A stretch of DNA of 64,000 nt from NCBI RefSeq assembly GCF_003342675.1, contig NZ_CP031148.1, positions 1,240,001 through 1,304,000 on the forward strand, in the 5' to 3' direction. The DNA is from Haloplanus rubicundus. Lineage in GTDB: Archaea; Halobacteriota; Halobacteria; Halobacteriales; Haloferacaceae. Below, in pieces: positions 46,245 to 54,668 of this stretch. Position numbers and translations under genes: made by a program. The stretch's first letter is position 1, and each line of letters starts with the position of its first letter. Below the pieces are notes generated by a model, which worked only from the letters and a program-made list of their open reading frames with translations, was not told the DNA's origin and searched no databases.

Positions 46245-46695
46245 TCACACCACCGACGGCTGGCCCGACAAGTACAGCGACCCCCGCGACCGTCCGCACC
46301 CAGACATCCTTCGCGTGACTGTCGAGTCGTTCGACGCGGCCCGCGAGGGTACGGTCGGGGCTGTCGACGCAGTTGCCGAAAGAGAATCGGCACCGGCAGT
46401 CGTGTCGTTCGCGACGGTCGGAGAGCTGCGGAAGATGCTGACCGACCGCCGCATCGAACTCCTCCGGACGCTGTTGAATACCGACGGTGCTGCCGAGAGT
46501 ATTTCAGCGCTGGCCGAGGATCTCGGCCGCGACTACCGGACGGTCCACGACGACGTCTCCCTGCTCGCAGACTACGGCCTCCTTTTCGTCGTCGACGAGG
46601 GGCAGTCGAAGCGGCCGTACCTGCCCTACGAGCGGATTCACCTCGACGTTGAACTCGCCGGCGGAGAACCGGACGAAGAGCCCGCACCGGCCTGA
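46237..46695 (+). CDS. HVO_A0114-type winged-helix DNA-binding protein (TumA-like antitoxin)
   Basis: 152 aa from ATG 46237, overlapping the toxin-like gene. Residues 20-60 (ILRVTVESFDAAREGTVGAV) form the family's N-terminal domain. A MarR-like winged helix follows: FATVGELRKMLTDRRIELLR, ESISALAEDLGRDYRTVHDD, then the wing ADYGLLFVVDEGQSKRPYLP. It should repress its own operon, probably through the palindrome at 45902-45924, and neutralise the upstream protein. Confidence 0.85.
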   Translation: MTDHTTDGWPDKYSDPRDRPHPDILRVTVESFDAAREGTVGAVDAVAERESAPAVVSFATVGELRKMLTDRRIELLRTLLNTDGAAESISALAEDLGRDYRTVHDDVSLLADYGLLFVVDEGQSKRPYLPYERIHLDVELAGGEPDEEPAPA

Positions 46696-46813
46696 CACAG
46701 CAGCCGGTTGGCCGACTTCGAACGGGTTGATGCATTCGATCCGCGCAAGTCTACAGGCTGAGCAGGCCGAGTGCCTCGAGGCTTGATCCCGAGGGTGAAG
46801 GCCGTACGCTCCG

Positions 46814-47266
46814 CTAAACGTGTTCCGTGCGTTCGATATACTGCTCAATCGTGTCTGTCGAAACGTCGCCTGCCGTCCCAACGTAGTACGATTCCTCCCA
46901 GAACCCACCGCCCCACAGATACTCCTCCAATAATGACTCGTGCTGTTCCCACATCTCCCGCGCCGTGATGCTCTTGACCGTCCGCACAATCTTGCTCGGC
47001 GCGTGCTTCGGGTGGACGAAAAGGAACAGGTGTACGTGGTCGGGTGAGAAGTGGAGTCGTTCGAGAGACTCCGTCTCTCGTGATCACAAAAATCGGAGAT
47101 TTTCGGACGACGACAGTATCTCGTAGCCGTACTCATTGCACCCATCACGGAAACTCGCTTCCAGCGAATTCTCGATTGGTTCGAGGATGGCGTGGCGGTA
47201 CTTCGGACACCACACGAAATGGTAGTTGACGTTGTACACCGTGTGATTCAACCGCTTCTCACCCAT
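46814..47266 (-). pseudogene. tnpA: tnpA with an in-frame TGA stop
   Basis: The N-terminus MGEKRLNHTVYNVNYHFVWC and PKYRHAIL is clear, and translation stops at TGA (47084-47086). In the same frame it continues as RLHFSPDHVHLFLFVHPKHA with the HUH motif, VKSITAREMWEQHES, YVGTAGDVSTDTIEQYIERT with the expected Tyr, and a TAG at 46814. One nonsense codon therefore separates two otherwise intact halves of a 150-codon Y1 transposase. The junction peptide around the stop (NLRFL*SRETESLER) is longer than in the TnpA at 224, so a small insertion is possible. Confidence 0.85.
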
Positions 47267-47319
47267 ATCGAACCCACCCCACCAGCACAGTTAAGTATAT
47301 CCAAAGGATATACGCGGGT

Positions 47320-47475
47320 ATGATGAATCGCTTTGAAATCGACGGCGAGGAAGTTCTCGATGGCGAGGTCAAACCGTTCGGGAACAGCGCCCACGTCACT
47401 GTCCCGAAACGCTGGCGTGGAGCCGACGTGAAAGTCGTCCGAACCTCAGAACCCACCGAACAAGACGAAGAATGA
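47320..47475 (+). CDS. DUF2080-type small transposon-associated protein
   Basis: 51 aa (MMNRFEIDGEEVLDGEVKPF, then GNSAHVTVPKRWRGADVKVV). It has an AbrB-like single hairpin flavour (GNSAHVTVPKRW) and is found before tnpB in several haloarchaeal elements. Its stop overlaps the tnpB ATG (ATGA). The element at 59001 carries a close relative at 60249. Role unknown; it may regulate tnpB expression. Confidence 0.85.
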   Translation: MMNRFEIDGEEVLDGEVKPFGNSAHVTVPKRWRGADVKVVRTSEPTEQDEE

Positions 47476-48746
47476 GCGACTCACAGGCTCTCGTCAAGAC
47501 TCTGGATTTCCAGCTCAACATCCAGAGTGACAACGAGGGTCTGCTGTACGACGCCACACTCGAAGCCCGTCGAGTGTACAACGAAACCATCCGACTTGCC
47601 AAAGACGGCGTAGACTGGGACGCCATTCCCGGCCGCGTGGCCGACGATGCCAACCTCGTGAAGAACACGACTCAGCGCGTCGTTGCCAAGGCTCTCGGTG
47701 CGATGGAGAACTACTACGAGTACGACAACTTCGGACTCCCCAGTCACACCAAGGACGGTGCGTACCCGATTCGTGCGAACTACGAGGAAGGGTACAACCT
47801 ATCGCCCACCGACGACGGTGACGTGGCGTTCCGTATCAGCGCGAAGCCGTACAAACACGTCAAGGGCGTCCTCGAAGGGAGTGACTCCCACCTCGATATT
47901 CTCAAGACTGCGCTCACGAGAGACGAGTGGAAGATTGGGACAGCGGAAGCCCTCTTCCACAACGACAACGCTGAGTTGCACGTCAATATCACCAACACCG
48001 AGCAGGCTGTTCGAGACAAGCAGGACTCGCGGACGGTCATCGGTGTGGACGTGAACGAAGACAACGTAGCCCTCACCGCTCTGTCCGAAGACGGGGTTGA
48101 GAACACGCTAGTTATCGACTCTCCCGAAATCAAGTTCGAGCGCCACCGCTACTTCACGATGCGGAAGCGCGTCCAGAACGCGGGGAAGGAAAGCGTCCAC
48201 GACACGTTGGAAGGGCGTGAGGAACGGTTTGTCCGCGACCGACTCCACAAGGTGTCTCGGCACATCGTGGAGTGGAGTCAGCAGTTCGAGAAGTCGTGCA
48301 TCGTCTTTGAAGACCTCAAAGAGATGCGCGACAGTATCGACTACGGTACGCGGATGAACCGACGCTTGCACCACCTCCCGTTCCGCGCCCTTCAGTTCTA
48401 TACGTCGTACAAGGCGTCGTTCGAGGGCATCCCGACCGCGTGGATTAATCCTGAGTACACGAGTCAACGATGTCCGATATGTGGGCATACGGAGCGTGCG
48501 AACCGCAACAAGAAGCGGTTCAAGTGCAAGGACTGTGAGCATCAAGACCACAGCGACCGTGGTGCAAGCGTCAACATCGCCGTGAAAAGCGTGAAGAAAC
48601 TCAATTGGAATGTGCCTGCTCTCAACAGCCTTCCCGTTGTTCGAAAGGTGCGACGGCAGGCATCGGGGGCCGTGGACGCCCCGACCGTGACCCACTCGAC
48701 CGTTCGAGGCTATCAGGCCGATGGTCTGATGGGAGTGTCCGACTAA
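47472..48746 (+). CDS. tnpB: TnpB RNA-guided nuclease
   Basis: 424 aa and complete: D193 in GVDVNEDNVAL, E280 in VFEDLKEMRD, a zinc ribbon CPICG...CKDCE and D362 in HSDRGASVNIA. It is translated from an ATG overlapping the small DUF2080-type gene. Its C-terminal tail (TVTHSTVRGYQADGLMGVSD) is encoded close to the right-end hairpin. A degenerate second copy of the same gene is at 55153-55660. Confidence 0.93.
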   Translation: MSDSQALVKTLDFQLNIQSDNEGLLYDATLEARRVYNETIRLAKDGVDWDAIPGRVADDANLVKNTTQRVVAKALGAMENYYEYDNFGLPSHTKDGAYPIRANYEEGYNLSPTDDGDVAFRISAKPYKHVKGVLEGSDSHLDILKTALTRDEWKIGTAEALFHNDNAELHVNITNTEQAVRDKQDSRTVIGVDVNEDNVALTALSEDGVENTLVIDSPEIKFERHRYFTMRKRVQNAGKESVHDTLEGREERFVRDRLHKVSRHIVEWSQQFEKSCIVFEDLKEMRDSIDYGTRMNRRLHHLPFRALQFYTSYKASFEGIPTAWINPEYTSQRCPICGHTERANRNKKRFKCKDCEHQDHSDRGASVNIAVKSVKKLNWNVPALNSLPVVRKVRRQASGAVDAPTVTHSTVRGYQADGLMGVSD

Positions 48747-48790
48747 CCTACGGGAAGCCTCGGGGCTTGACCCCGAGGCGGTTCACACCC

Positions 48791-49222
48791 ATGCCCCCAG
48801 CCCACATCCTCGTTCCCCTCGATGGCTCACCGCTCGCGGACGCGGCGCTCGCGGAGGCGCTCTCGCTTTTCGACTGTCGGATCACAGTGTTGAACGTCGT
48901 GACGCCGCTCGACACCGGGATGAGCGAGGGCGGGGTTCTCGACGCTGGCGGGGACCGGCGTGAGCGCGCGGGTGACCGCGCCGACCGCCTCGTCGACCAG
49001 GCGCAGGACCGGGCAGCAGACGCCGACCGGACGGTCGAGACGGTCGTTCGATCGGGTGATCCGGCGGAGACGATTCTCGCCTATATCGACGACCACGACG
49101 TCGACCGGGTCGTGATGGGTGGCCACGGCGGCGAACGGGGCGCCGTTGCCCGGCGGTTGCTCGGGACGGTCGCGACGGCTGTCGTCGGTGAGGCGCCGGT
49201 GACGGTGACGGTCGTGCGCTAA
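48791..49222 (+). CDS. Universal stress protein (UspA family)
   Basis: 143 aa. The UspA fold is clear: HILVPLDGSPLADAALAEAL, then GDPAETILAYIDDHDVDRVVMGGHGG and the ATP-loop-like GAVARRLLGTVATAVVGEA. It starts at ATG 48791, only 4 bp after the right end of an IS, so its original promoter has been displaced or lies inside the element. It ends overlapping the convergent PiT gene by 4 bp. It is a putative nucleotide-binding stress protein. Confidence 0.93.
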   Translation: MPPAHILVPLDGSPLADAALAEALSLFDCRITVLNVVTPLDTGMSEGGVLDAGGDRRERAGDRADRLVDQAQDRAADADRTVETVVRSGDPAETILAYIDDHDVDRVVMGGHGGERGAVARRLLGTVATAVVGEAPVTVTVVR

Positions 49223-50418
49223 GCGAGGACGGCCGCGAGACCCCGGTAGAGGCCGAACCCCACGGCGATGGACGTGACGAGCGTGACGATCCAGAACGTG
49301 AGGGTGACGCCGATTTTCCGCTTCGAGACGCCGGCAGACCCGCCGGCGAGGCCGCCGCCGATGACGCCCGAGATGATGATGTTGTTGAAGGAAATGGGGA
49401 TGCCGAGCGCGATGGCGAGTTGGGCGATGATGAACCCCGGAACCAGCGCGGCGATGGAGCGTCTGACCCCGAGTTGGGCGTACTCGCGCGAGGTGGCCTG
49501 TAGGAGGCGGGGGGCACCCATCCACGCCCCGGCGAGGATGCCCGTCGCGCCGAGGGTGAGGAGGACGACTCCCGGCAGGCCGAGTTCGGTTCCGTAGAGG
49601 TTCTCCAGCGGTCCGGTCGCCAGCCCGACCTGACTGCCGCCGCTGGAGAAGGCGACGACGCTGCCGAGGAGGACGAGGAAGGTGCGGACGCCGTCCTCGA
49701 CCGACGCCTGCGTTCGGCGGCGGATGAACTGGAAGCTCGCGGCGGCGGCGACGAGGGTGACGAGGACGATCATGGGGTCGACGGTGCCGACGGTCGGCGC
49801 GAGTCGTCGTGCGACGAAGCCGGCGACGGAGCTCTGGGTCGCACCGGGCGGCGAGGGAATCACGCCCAGTTGCACGTTCGCGACGATGCCGCCGACGACG
49901 GCCGCGAGCAGGGGAACGCCGAGCGTCTCCGGGATGTCGTCGCGGCGGAGGACGGTCGCGGTGAGGTAGGCGAGGCCACCGGAGGTCGGCGGCACGAGCG
50001 CCCAGAAGAGTCCGATGCGACGGTAGGTGTCGACGGCGGGGTCGCCGCCGAGCGACAGGCCGACGCCGACCATCGCGCCGGTGGTGGCGAAGGCCGCGGG
50101 GATGGGGTAGCCGGTGTAGATGCCGAGGGCCATAAAGCCCGTCGCGGTCAGGAGGCCGGCCGTCGCCGCCAGCGACGTGATCTGCACCCCGCCGACGAGG
50201 CCGGCGCCCACCGTCTCGGAGATGGCGCCACCCTGTGTCAGTGCGCCGAGTGCGGCGAGAATGCCGATGAGGAACGCCGCGCGCATCGTCGAGATGGCGT
50301 TGGCCCCGATGGCTGGGGCGAACGGTGGCGAGTTGCTGTTGGCGCCGAGCGTCCACGCCGTGCCGAAACTGGTGAGCGTCGCCACGACGACGAGCGCCCA
50401 GAATCCGACTCCCGCCAC
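49219..50418 (-). CDS. PiT-family inorganic phosphate transporter
   Basis: 399 aa, about ten to eleven membrane helices. The two inverted-repeat signatures of PiT carriers are visible: TLGANSNSPPFAPAIGANAI near the N-terminus and GIPISFNNIIISGVIGGGLA near the C-terminus. GTG at 50418 is the start, because an in-frame TGA lies 12 bp upstream. It imports phosphate with a cation. It overlaps uspA tail-to-tail. There is no PhoU gene adjacent. Confidence 0.92.
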   Translation of the reverse strand: MAGVGFWALVVVATLTSFGTAWTLGANSNSPPFAPAIGANAISTMRAAFLIGILAALGALTQGGAISETVGAGLVGGVQITSLAATAGLLTATGFMALGIYTGYPIPAAFATTGAMVGVGLSLGGDPAVDTYRRIGLFWALVPPTSGGLAYLTATVLRRDDIPETLGVPLLAAVVGGIVANVQLGVIPSPPGATQSSVAGFVARRLAPTVGTVDPMIVLVTLVAAAASFQFIRRRTQASVEDGVRTFLVLLGSVVAFSSGGSQVGLATGPLENLYGTELGLPGVVLLTLGATGILAGAWMGAPRLLQATSREYAQLGVRRSIAALVPGFIIAQLAIALGIPISFNNIIISGVIGGGLAGGSAGVSKRKIGVTLTFWIVTLVTSIAVGFGLYRGLAAVLA

Positions 50419-50500
50419 GCTCAGCGCTCACCACGAACGGGTCTGAACATGAGCATGAACACTGATTGCAGCGGCGACGAGATAAACGTTCGCGCCGCCG

Positions 50501-52657
50501 CTACCCGTCTTCGTCGGTACGGAACTCGAACCGCGCGCCCCCGTCTCGGCCCTCGGTCACCGACACGGACCAGCCGTGTGCGTGGGCGATCCGTTCGACG
50601 ATGGCGAGGCCGAAGCCGGTGCCGTCCTCGGCGGTCGTGAAGCCGTGGTTGAACACGTCGTCGCGTTCGTCCTCGGGGATGCCGGGGCCGTCGTCCGCGA
50701 CGGCAAAGCCCGCGGAGAAGTCGAGCGGCGTCACCCGAACGTGTACGTCCTCGGAGCCGTGCTCCACACTATTCCGGAACAGGTTGGACAGCAACTCCCG
50801 CAGGCGGTCCGGATCGGCGTCGACGTCGGTGTCCTCGACGGACAGTGCGGCCGACGCCGTGTCGATCTGTGCCCACGCCTCGGTCGCGACGGCCTCGACC
50901 GACGTCGATTCGAACTCCAGGACGCGCTGTCCCTGTTCGGCCATCGCCAGCAAGTCGTCGATCAGCGTCTCCATCCGGTCGACGGTCGTACCGATGTCCG
51001 CACACAGTCGTTCGACGCGTTCGGCGTCGACCGTCCCGCCCGCGTCGTCGACGGCCATCTCGAACCGCGTGAGTTCGGCGTCGAGGAGCGCGAGCGGGTT
51101 GCGGAGGTCGTGGGCGACCGTCTGGCCGTACTGTTTGAGCCGTTCGTTCTGGGCTTCGAGTTCCCGTTCGTACTCCTTGATGGCCGACACGTCGCGGTTG
51201 ATGGCGACGAAGCCCGTGATCGATTCGTCGCCGTCGATCGGAGCGATGGTCTGATCGACGACGTACCGCGTGCCGTCCTTGCGTTCGTTGACCACCTCGC
51301 CCTGCCAGACGTCGCCGTCGAGGATCGTCTCCCAGAGATCGCGGTAGAACGCCGCGTCGTGTTCGCCGGAGCGGAGCATCGCGGGCGTCCGACCGATCGC
51401 CTCCGCCGCGGAGTAGCCGGTGACCGCCTCGAAGGCGTCGTTGACGTACTCGATCGTTCCCTCCACGTCGGTGATGAGGACGCTGTGGCCGGCGTGTTCG
51501 ACCGCGCTCCGGAACCGTTCGAGATCACGCTCCTGTCGCTTGCGAGCCGCGGCGTCGCGCACCGTGTTCACCTGATACGGCTCGCCCTCGATCGTCACCC
51601 GGGCGGTGACGACCTCCGCCGGCACTTCCTCGCCGGTGTCGACCCGCTCGATCCGCGTGTCGTAGATTCGCCGCTCGCTGTCGTCGAACGACCGCCAGTA
51701 CGCCTCGAAGCGGTCGGGATCGAGATCCGGATCGAGCGTGGCCATGTGGCGCGTCCGGAGGTCGTCGCGGCCGGTCCCGAACAGTTCCGCGAGCCGCTCG
51801 TTGACGTACGTGGCGTAGCCGTCGGCGCCGTAGGTGCCGATGCCGATGCCCGCCTGATCGATGGCCTGCTTGAGGAAGGCCAGATTCAGTTCCCGCTCCT
51901 TGCGCTCCGTGACGTTTCGGTTGATGGCGACGAAGCCGGTGATCGTCTCCCCCTCGTCGGTGATCGGCGCGATGGTCTGGTCGATGACGTACTGTTCTCC
52001 GTTCTTGCGTTCGTTGACGAGTTCGCCCTCCCAGACCTCGCCGGACGAAATCGTCCGCCACAGGCTGCGATAGAAGGCGTCGCCGTGCTGTCCGGACTGT
52101 AGCATCGACGGGCGTCGGCCGACCGCTTCCGCCGCCGAGTAGCCGGTGACCGCCTCGAAGGCGTCGTTGACGTACTCGATTCTCCCGTCCGCGTCGGTGA
52201 TCAACACGACGTGACCGGCGTGTTCGACCGCACTCCGGAACTGTCGGCACTGCCGCGTCGCCCGGTACCGCTCGATGGCGTTTTCGATCCGGTTGGCGAA
52301 CAGTTCGAACGCCTCCGATCCCGGCCGCTTCCGGACGAAGTCCGTCACGCCCCGGGCGAGCGCCTCGCTCGCGATGGACTCGTCTTTCACACCGGTAACG
52401 AGGACGAACGGAAGGTCGTCGTCCCGGTCCCGAACCCGCTCGAACAACGCGAGGCCGTCCATCCCGGGCATCCGGTAGTCGGAGACGACACAGTCGAACG
52501 TCGTGTCGTCCAGTCGGTCGAGCGCGTCGCTCGCGCTCGCCGCCGTCGACACGACGAGGTGATCGCTCGTTCGTTCGAGGAACGTCGCCGTCAGCGCCGC
52601 GTACTCCTCGTCGTCGTCGACGTAGAGGACGCGCCCCGACCCGGTCGTCTCGCCCAT
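50501..52657 (-). CDS. Receiver-PAS-PAS-PAS histidine kinase
   Basis: 718 aa from ATG 52657. Order: a receiver domain (RVLYVDDDEEYAAL, phospho-Asp in CVVSDYRMPGMDG, Lys in FVRKRPGS), PAS 1, PAS 2 and PAS 3, then a HisKA H-box TVAHDLRNPLALL, an N-box LFRNSVEHG and G-boxes DDGPGIPEDE / GTGFGLAIVER. PAS 1 and PAS 3 are near-duplicates (YVNDAFEAVTGYSAAEA in both). There is no membrane segment, so it is a cytoplasmic sensor. The hybrid receiver-first layout is common in haloarchaea. The ligand is unknown. Confidence 0.93.
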   Translation of the reverse strand: MGETTGSGRVLYVDDDEEYAALTATFLERTSDHLVVSTAASASDALDRLDDTTFDCVVSDYRMPGMDGLALFERVRDRDDDLPFVLVTGVKDESIASEALARGVTDFVRKRPGSEAFELFANRIENAIERYRATRQCRQFRSAVEHAGHVVLITDADGRIEYVNDAFEAVTGYSAAEAVGRRPSMLQSGQHGDAFYRSLWRTISSGEVWEGELVNERKNGEQYVIDQTIAPITDEGETITGFVAINRNVTERKERELNLAFLKQAIDQAGIGIGTYGADGYATYVNERLAELFGTGRDDLRTRHMATLDPDLDPDRFEAYWRSFDDSERRIYDTRIERVDTGEEVPAEVVTARVTIEGEPYQVNTVRDAAARKRQERDLERFRSAVEHAGHSVLITDVEGTIEYVNDAFEAVTGYSAAEAIGRTPAMLRSGEHDAAFYRDLWETILDGDVWQGEVVNERKDGTRYVVDQTIAPIDGDESITGFVAINRDVSAIKEYERELEAQNERLKQYGQTVAHDLRNPLALLDAELTRFEMAVDDAGGTVDAERVERLCADIGTTVDRMETLIDDLLAMAEQGQRVLEFESTSVEAVATEAWAQIDTASAALSVEDTDVDADPDRLRELLSNLFRNSVEHGSEDVHVRVTPLDFSAGFAVADDGPGIPEDERDDVFNHGFTTAEDGTGFGLAIVERIAHAHGWSVSVTEGRDGGARFEFRTDEDG

Positions 52658-52747
52658 ACCGGTTGGTGTCTCACACACGCTAAATAGTTCCCGTAGATTC
52701 CCGGTTTCGGATAACGAAACCGGTCGCCGACGCCGCGTCCGCCGTGC

Positions 52748-53422
52748 TCACGCCCGGTCGTCGACGCCGGTCGCCCGCAGGTACTCTTCCAGCAGCGTCG
52801 GGAACTGCCCGCCGCGGACGTACCGGAGGCCGAACTCGTCGGCCCAGGAGACGATACCGCGGTCCTCGGTGACGACGCCGGCGTCGAGTTCGCGCGCGAG
52901 GACGAGCAGGTCGAAGTCCTCGCGGGAGTCGAGGACGCCCTGGCGGAGCGCCCGCCGGTACTTATCGCGCATGTTCGAGAGGACGCGGTCGGCGGCGGTC
53001 ATGTACTCGTTCGGATCGTCGGCGGTCATGTCGTCGGGACCGAGTTGCTCGACTTCGCGGAGCGCCTCCTCGGAGACGCGGAGGCCGCGGTCCACCCGGT
53101 CGCTCATCTCGTCGATGAAGTCGTAGACGATGTTCGCGGGGATGGTCACGCCGTAGCGGTCGGGGCTCTTGCGGACGACCCAGGTGTCGAGTCGCGAGAA
53201 CACCTCGTCGTCGACGCCGCGGTCCCGCAGCATCGCCGCGAGTTCGTCGTGGATCGAGGGCGGCATGTAACAGGAGATGTTGAGTTCGAGACGCGCCGTC
53301 GCCACGAGGTCGAGCAGTCGGCGGACCGCCGCCTCCAGCGACTCGTCGTCCCGTCGAATCTCCTCGGTGATGAACAGCGACGTATCGAGGACGAACCGCT
53401 GGCGTGGGAGCGACCCGGACAT
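52748..53422 (-). CDS. PIN-like RNA ligase partner protein (UPF0278)
   Basis: 224 aa from ATG 53422 ([20 protein letters not shown]). The PIN-type acids are visible in [21 protein letters not shown] and [16 protein letters not shown]. Overall it matches the archaeal family named RNA ligase partner, usually encoded near an ATP-dependent RNA ligase; that ligase is not in this window. It is probably a ribonuclease or RNA-end-binding protein. The nine codons upstream of the chosen ATG are also open but not family-like. Confidence 0.88.
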   Translation of the reverse strand: MSGSLPRQRFVLDTSLFITEEIRRDDESLEAAVRRLLDLVATARLELNISCYMPPSIHDELAAMLRDRGVDDEVFSRLDTWVVRKSPDRYGVTIPANIVYDFIDEMSDRVDRGLRVSEEALREVEQLGPDDMTADDPNEYMTAADRVLSNMRDKYRRALRQGVLDSREDFDLLVLARELDAGVVTEDRGIVSWADEFGLRYVRGGQFPTLLEEYLRATGVDDRA

Positions 53423-53567
53423 GGTCGGCACTTCGTCGGTGGGGCACAAAAGCTATCCTGCCGATTCGGTCGCGTCGGCCCCCGACGCTCGTAGATTATC
53501 GGACGTCAGCAGCGATTCTTGTCGGGACGGCCCGAGGGGAATCTATGGACGGGTACGATACCGCCTC

Positions 53568-53951
53568 TCAGTCCTCGTCCCGCTCCCGTCGTGCCGGCGG
53601 GGTCTTCGAGACGATCAGCCCCAGTTTCTCCCGGCGGTCGGCGGCCCAGCGATACGCCCGCTCGCGCAGTCGCTCGTAGTCCTCGAACTGCCGGAGGAAG
53701 TCGACGACAGGCTGGGCGTCTTCGGCCTGTTCCATCCGGAGGAGCGCTCGTTCGATGGCGGCGCCACAGGAGTGGACGTCGTCGTCGGTCACGAGGTGCG
53801 CGCAGTCCTCGTAGTCGTCGGGAAGCCGGTCGCGAAGCCGGTCATCGAGTTCGGAGAAGCCGACGATACGGAGGTCAGTCCGCGTCGCAAACTGATCGGC
53901 CCACCACGTACAGAAGCCGCAGTCGTCGTCGTAGACGAACGTCGGGTCCAT
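53568..53951 (-). CDS. DCC-family thiol-disulfide oxidoreductase-like protein
   Basis: 127 aa from ATG 53951 (MDPTFVYDDDCGFCTWWADQ). DDDCGFC gives the family its name, and a CxxC pair suggests redox or metal chemistry. HSCGAAIERALLRM and a C-terminal RWAADRREKLG helix follow. The 27 codons upstream to 54032 are open but lie in Arg/Gly-rich sequence unlike the family. Physiological partner unknown. Confidence 0.85.
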   Translation of the reverse strand: MDPTFVYDDDCGFCTWWADQFATRTDLRIVGFSELDDRLRDRLPDDYEDCAHLVTDDDVHSCGAAIERALLRMEQAEDAQPVVDFLRQFEDYERLRERAYRWAADRREKLGLIVSKTPPARRERDED

Positions 53952-54040
53952 GCGTGGGCGTGTGGCCGCCGGCCCTATCCATCCCTCGATTCCCCGCTGC
54001 TCGACGCCGACTTCATGTCCTCCCCGCGTCATCGTCCAGT

Positions 54041-54244
54041 ATGTCGGTGCGCTCCCGCCTCTCTCCGCTCGATCCGATTGCAGCCGTCTCGGTCGTCGTC
54101 GCCGTCGCCCCGGTGGGCTACCTCCTCGGGTGGCTGTTCGTCGTCCACCTCCTCCCGCTTCCGACGGCGGTCTGGTTGTCGACCGTCGTGGTGTCGGCGG
54201 TGGCGCTGCTGGTGGCTAGCCTTCAGTCGACCACAGTGTCTTGA
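54041..54244 (+). CDS. Small two-helix membrane protein
   Basis: 67 aa (MSVRSRLSPLDPIAAVSVVV). Two hydrophobic segments, residues 13-38 and 43-62, are separated by a short Pro-containing turn. It is divergent from the DCC gene by 90 bp and ends tail-to-tail with the toxin-like gene, overlapping it by 29 bp. No family recognised. Confidence 0.7.
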   Translation: MSVRSRLSPLDPIAAVSVVVAVAPVGYLLGWLFVVHLLPLPTAVWLSTVVVSAVALLVASLQSTTVS

Positions 54245-54668
54245 CTCGCTGTGCTATCGCCGTGAAGACCGTCCCGTACACGTCAAGCGGGTGTAGTGAG
54301 GGGAGTTCGAGATCGACGATTTCGGTCGCGGATGGCGGTTCGTGGAAATGCAATCGGGTGTTGTGTGCGTTCGGATGTCGGTCCCAGCGACATTCCCAGT
54401 GGTCTCTATCGTTGTGTTCCTCGACATAGTGGAGCGAAAAATAACCTGTGGTGAACCATCGGATGTCGAGTCGACCTGCCGTCACCGAATCCGGATAGCG
54501 CCCCGCATCGAGGTATCCACGAAGCAGACGAGGTTCGTATACGTCCAGATCGAACGTCGTGTCGACGACGAGTGCGTCCGACGCCAAATGTCGCTCCAGA
54601 AGAAACAGCGTCTGTCGATCCAGTGGTCCCATCGATTCAGGAGCTGTATCGTCCGGTGGGTGGCTCAT
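54216..54668 (-). CDS. TumE-like toxin candidate
   Basis: 150 aa. A beta-rich core (ALVVDTTFDLDVYEPRLLRG, RLDIRWFTTGYFSLHYVEE) is followed by WECRWDRHPNAHNTRLHFHE, which has the D-R/N-H-P-N-x-H segment of DUF6516/TumE-like proteins, and a final helix (VYGTVFTAIAQRVKTLW). It starts directly after the stop of the HTH gene at 54669, so they form a pair, as for 45942/46237. Activity not established. Confidence 0.7.
   Translation of the reverse strand: MSHPPDDTAPESMGPLDRQTLFLLERHLASDALVVDTTFDLDVYEPRLLRGYLDAGRYPDSVTAGRLDIRWFTTGYFSLHYVEEHNDRDHWECRWDRHPNAHNTRLHFHEPPSATEIVDLELPSLHPLDVYGTVFTAIAQRVKTLWSTEG

Larger units (their letters stand above)
46760..48786 (+). mobile_element. IS200/IS605-family element with divergent tnpA (broken), small accessory ORF and tnpB
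   Basis: Subterminal hairpins are CCTCGAGGCTTGATCCCGAG at 46774 and CCTCGGGGCTTGACCCCGAG at 48758; the right end is GCGGTTCAC at 48786. The order is tnpA (minus), promoter gap, DUF2080-type small ORF, tnpB (plus). A remnant of the same element lies at 55113-55660, which allows the right end to be placed. The right end stops four bases before the uspA start codon. The left end is approximate. Confidence 0.85.

Noticed and set aside
48827-50434. 535-codon Arg-rich minus-strand frame over uspA and PiT
   Set aside because: Composition is extreme in Arg/Pro/Gly and it overlaps two clear genes.
50576-52102. 508-codon plus-strand frame opposite the histidine kinase
   Set aside because: Antisense shadow; the minus strand has complete receiver, PAS and kinase motifs.
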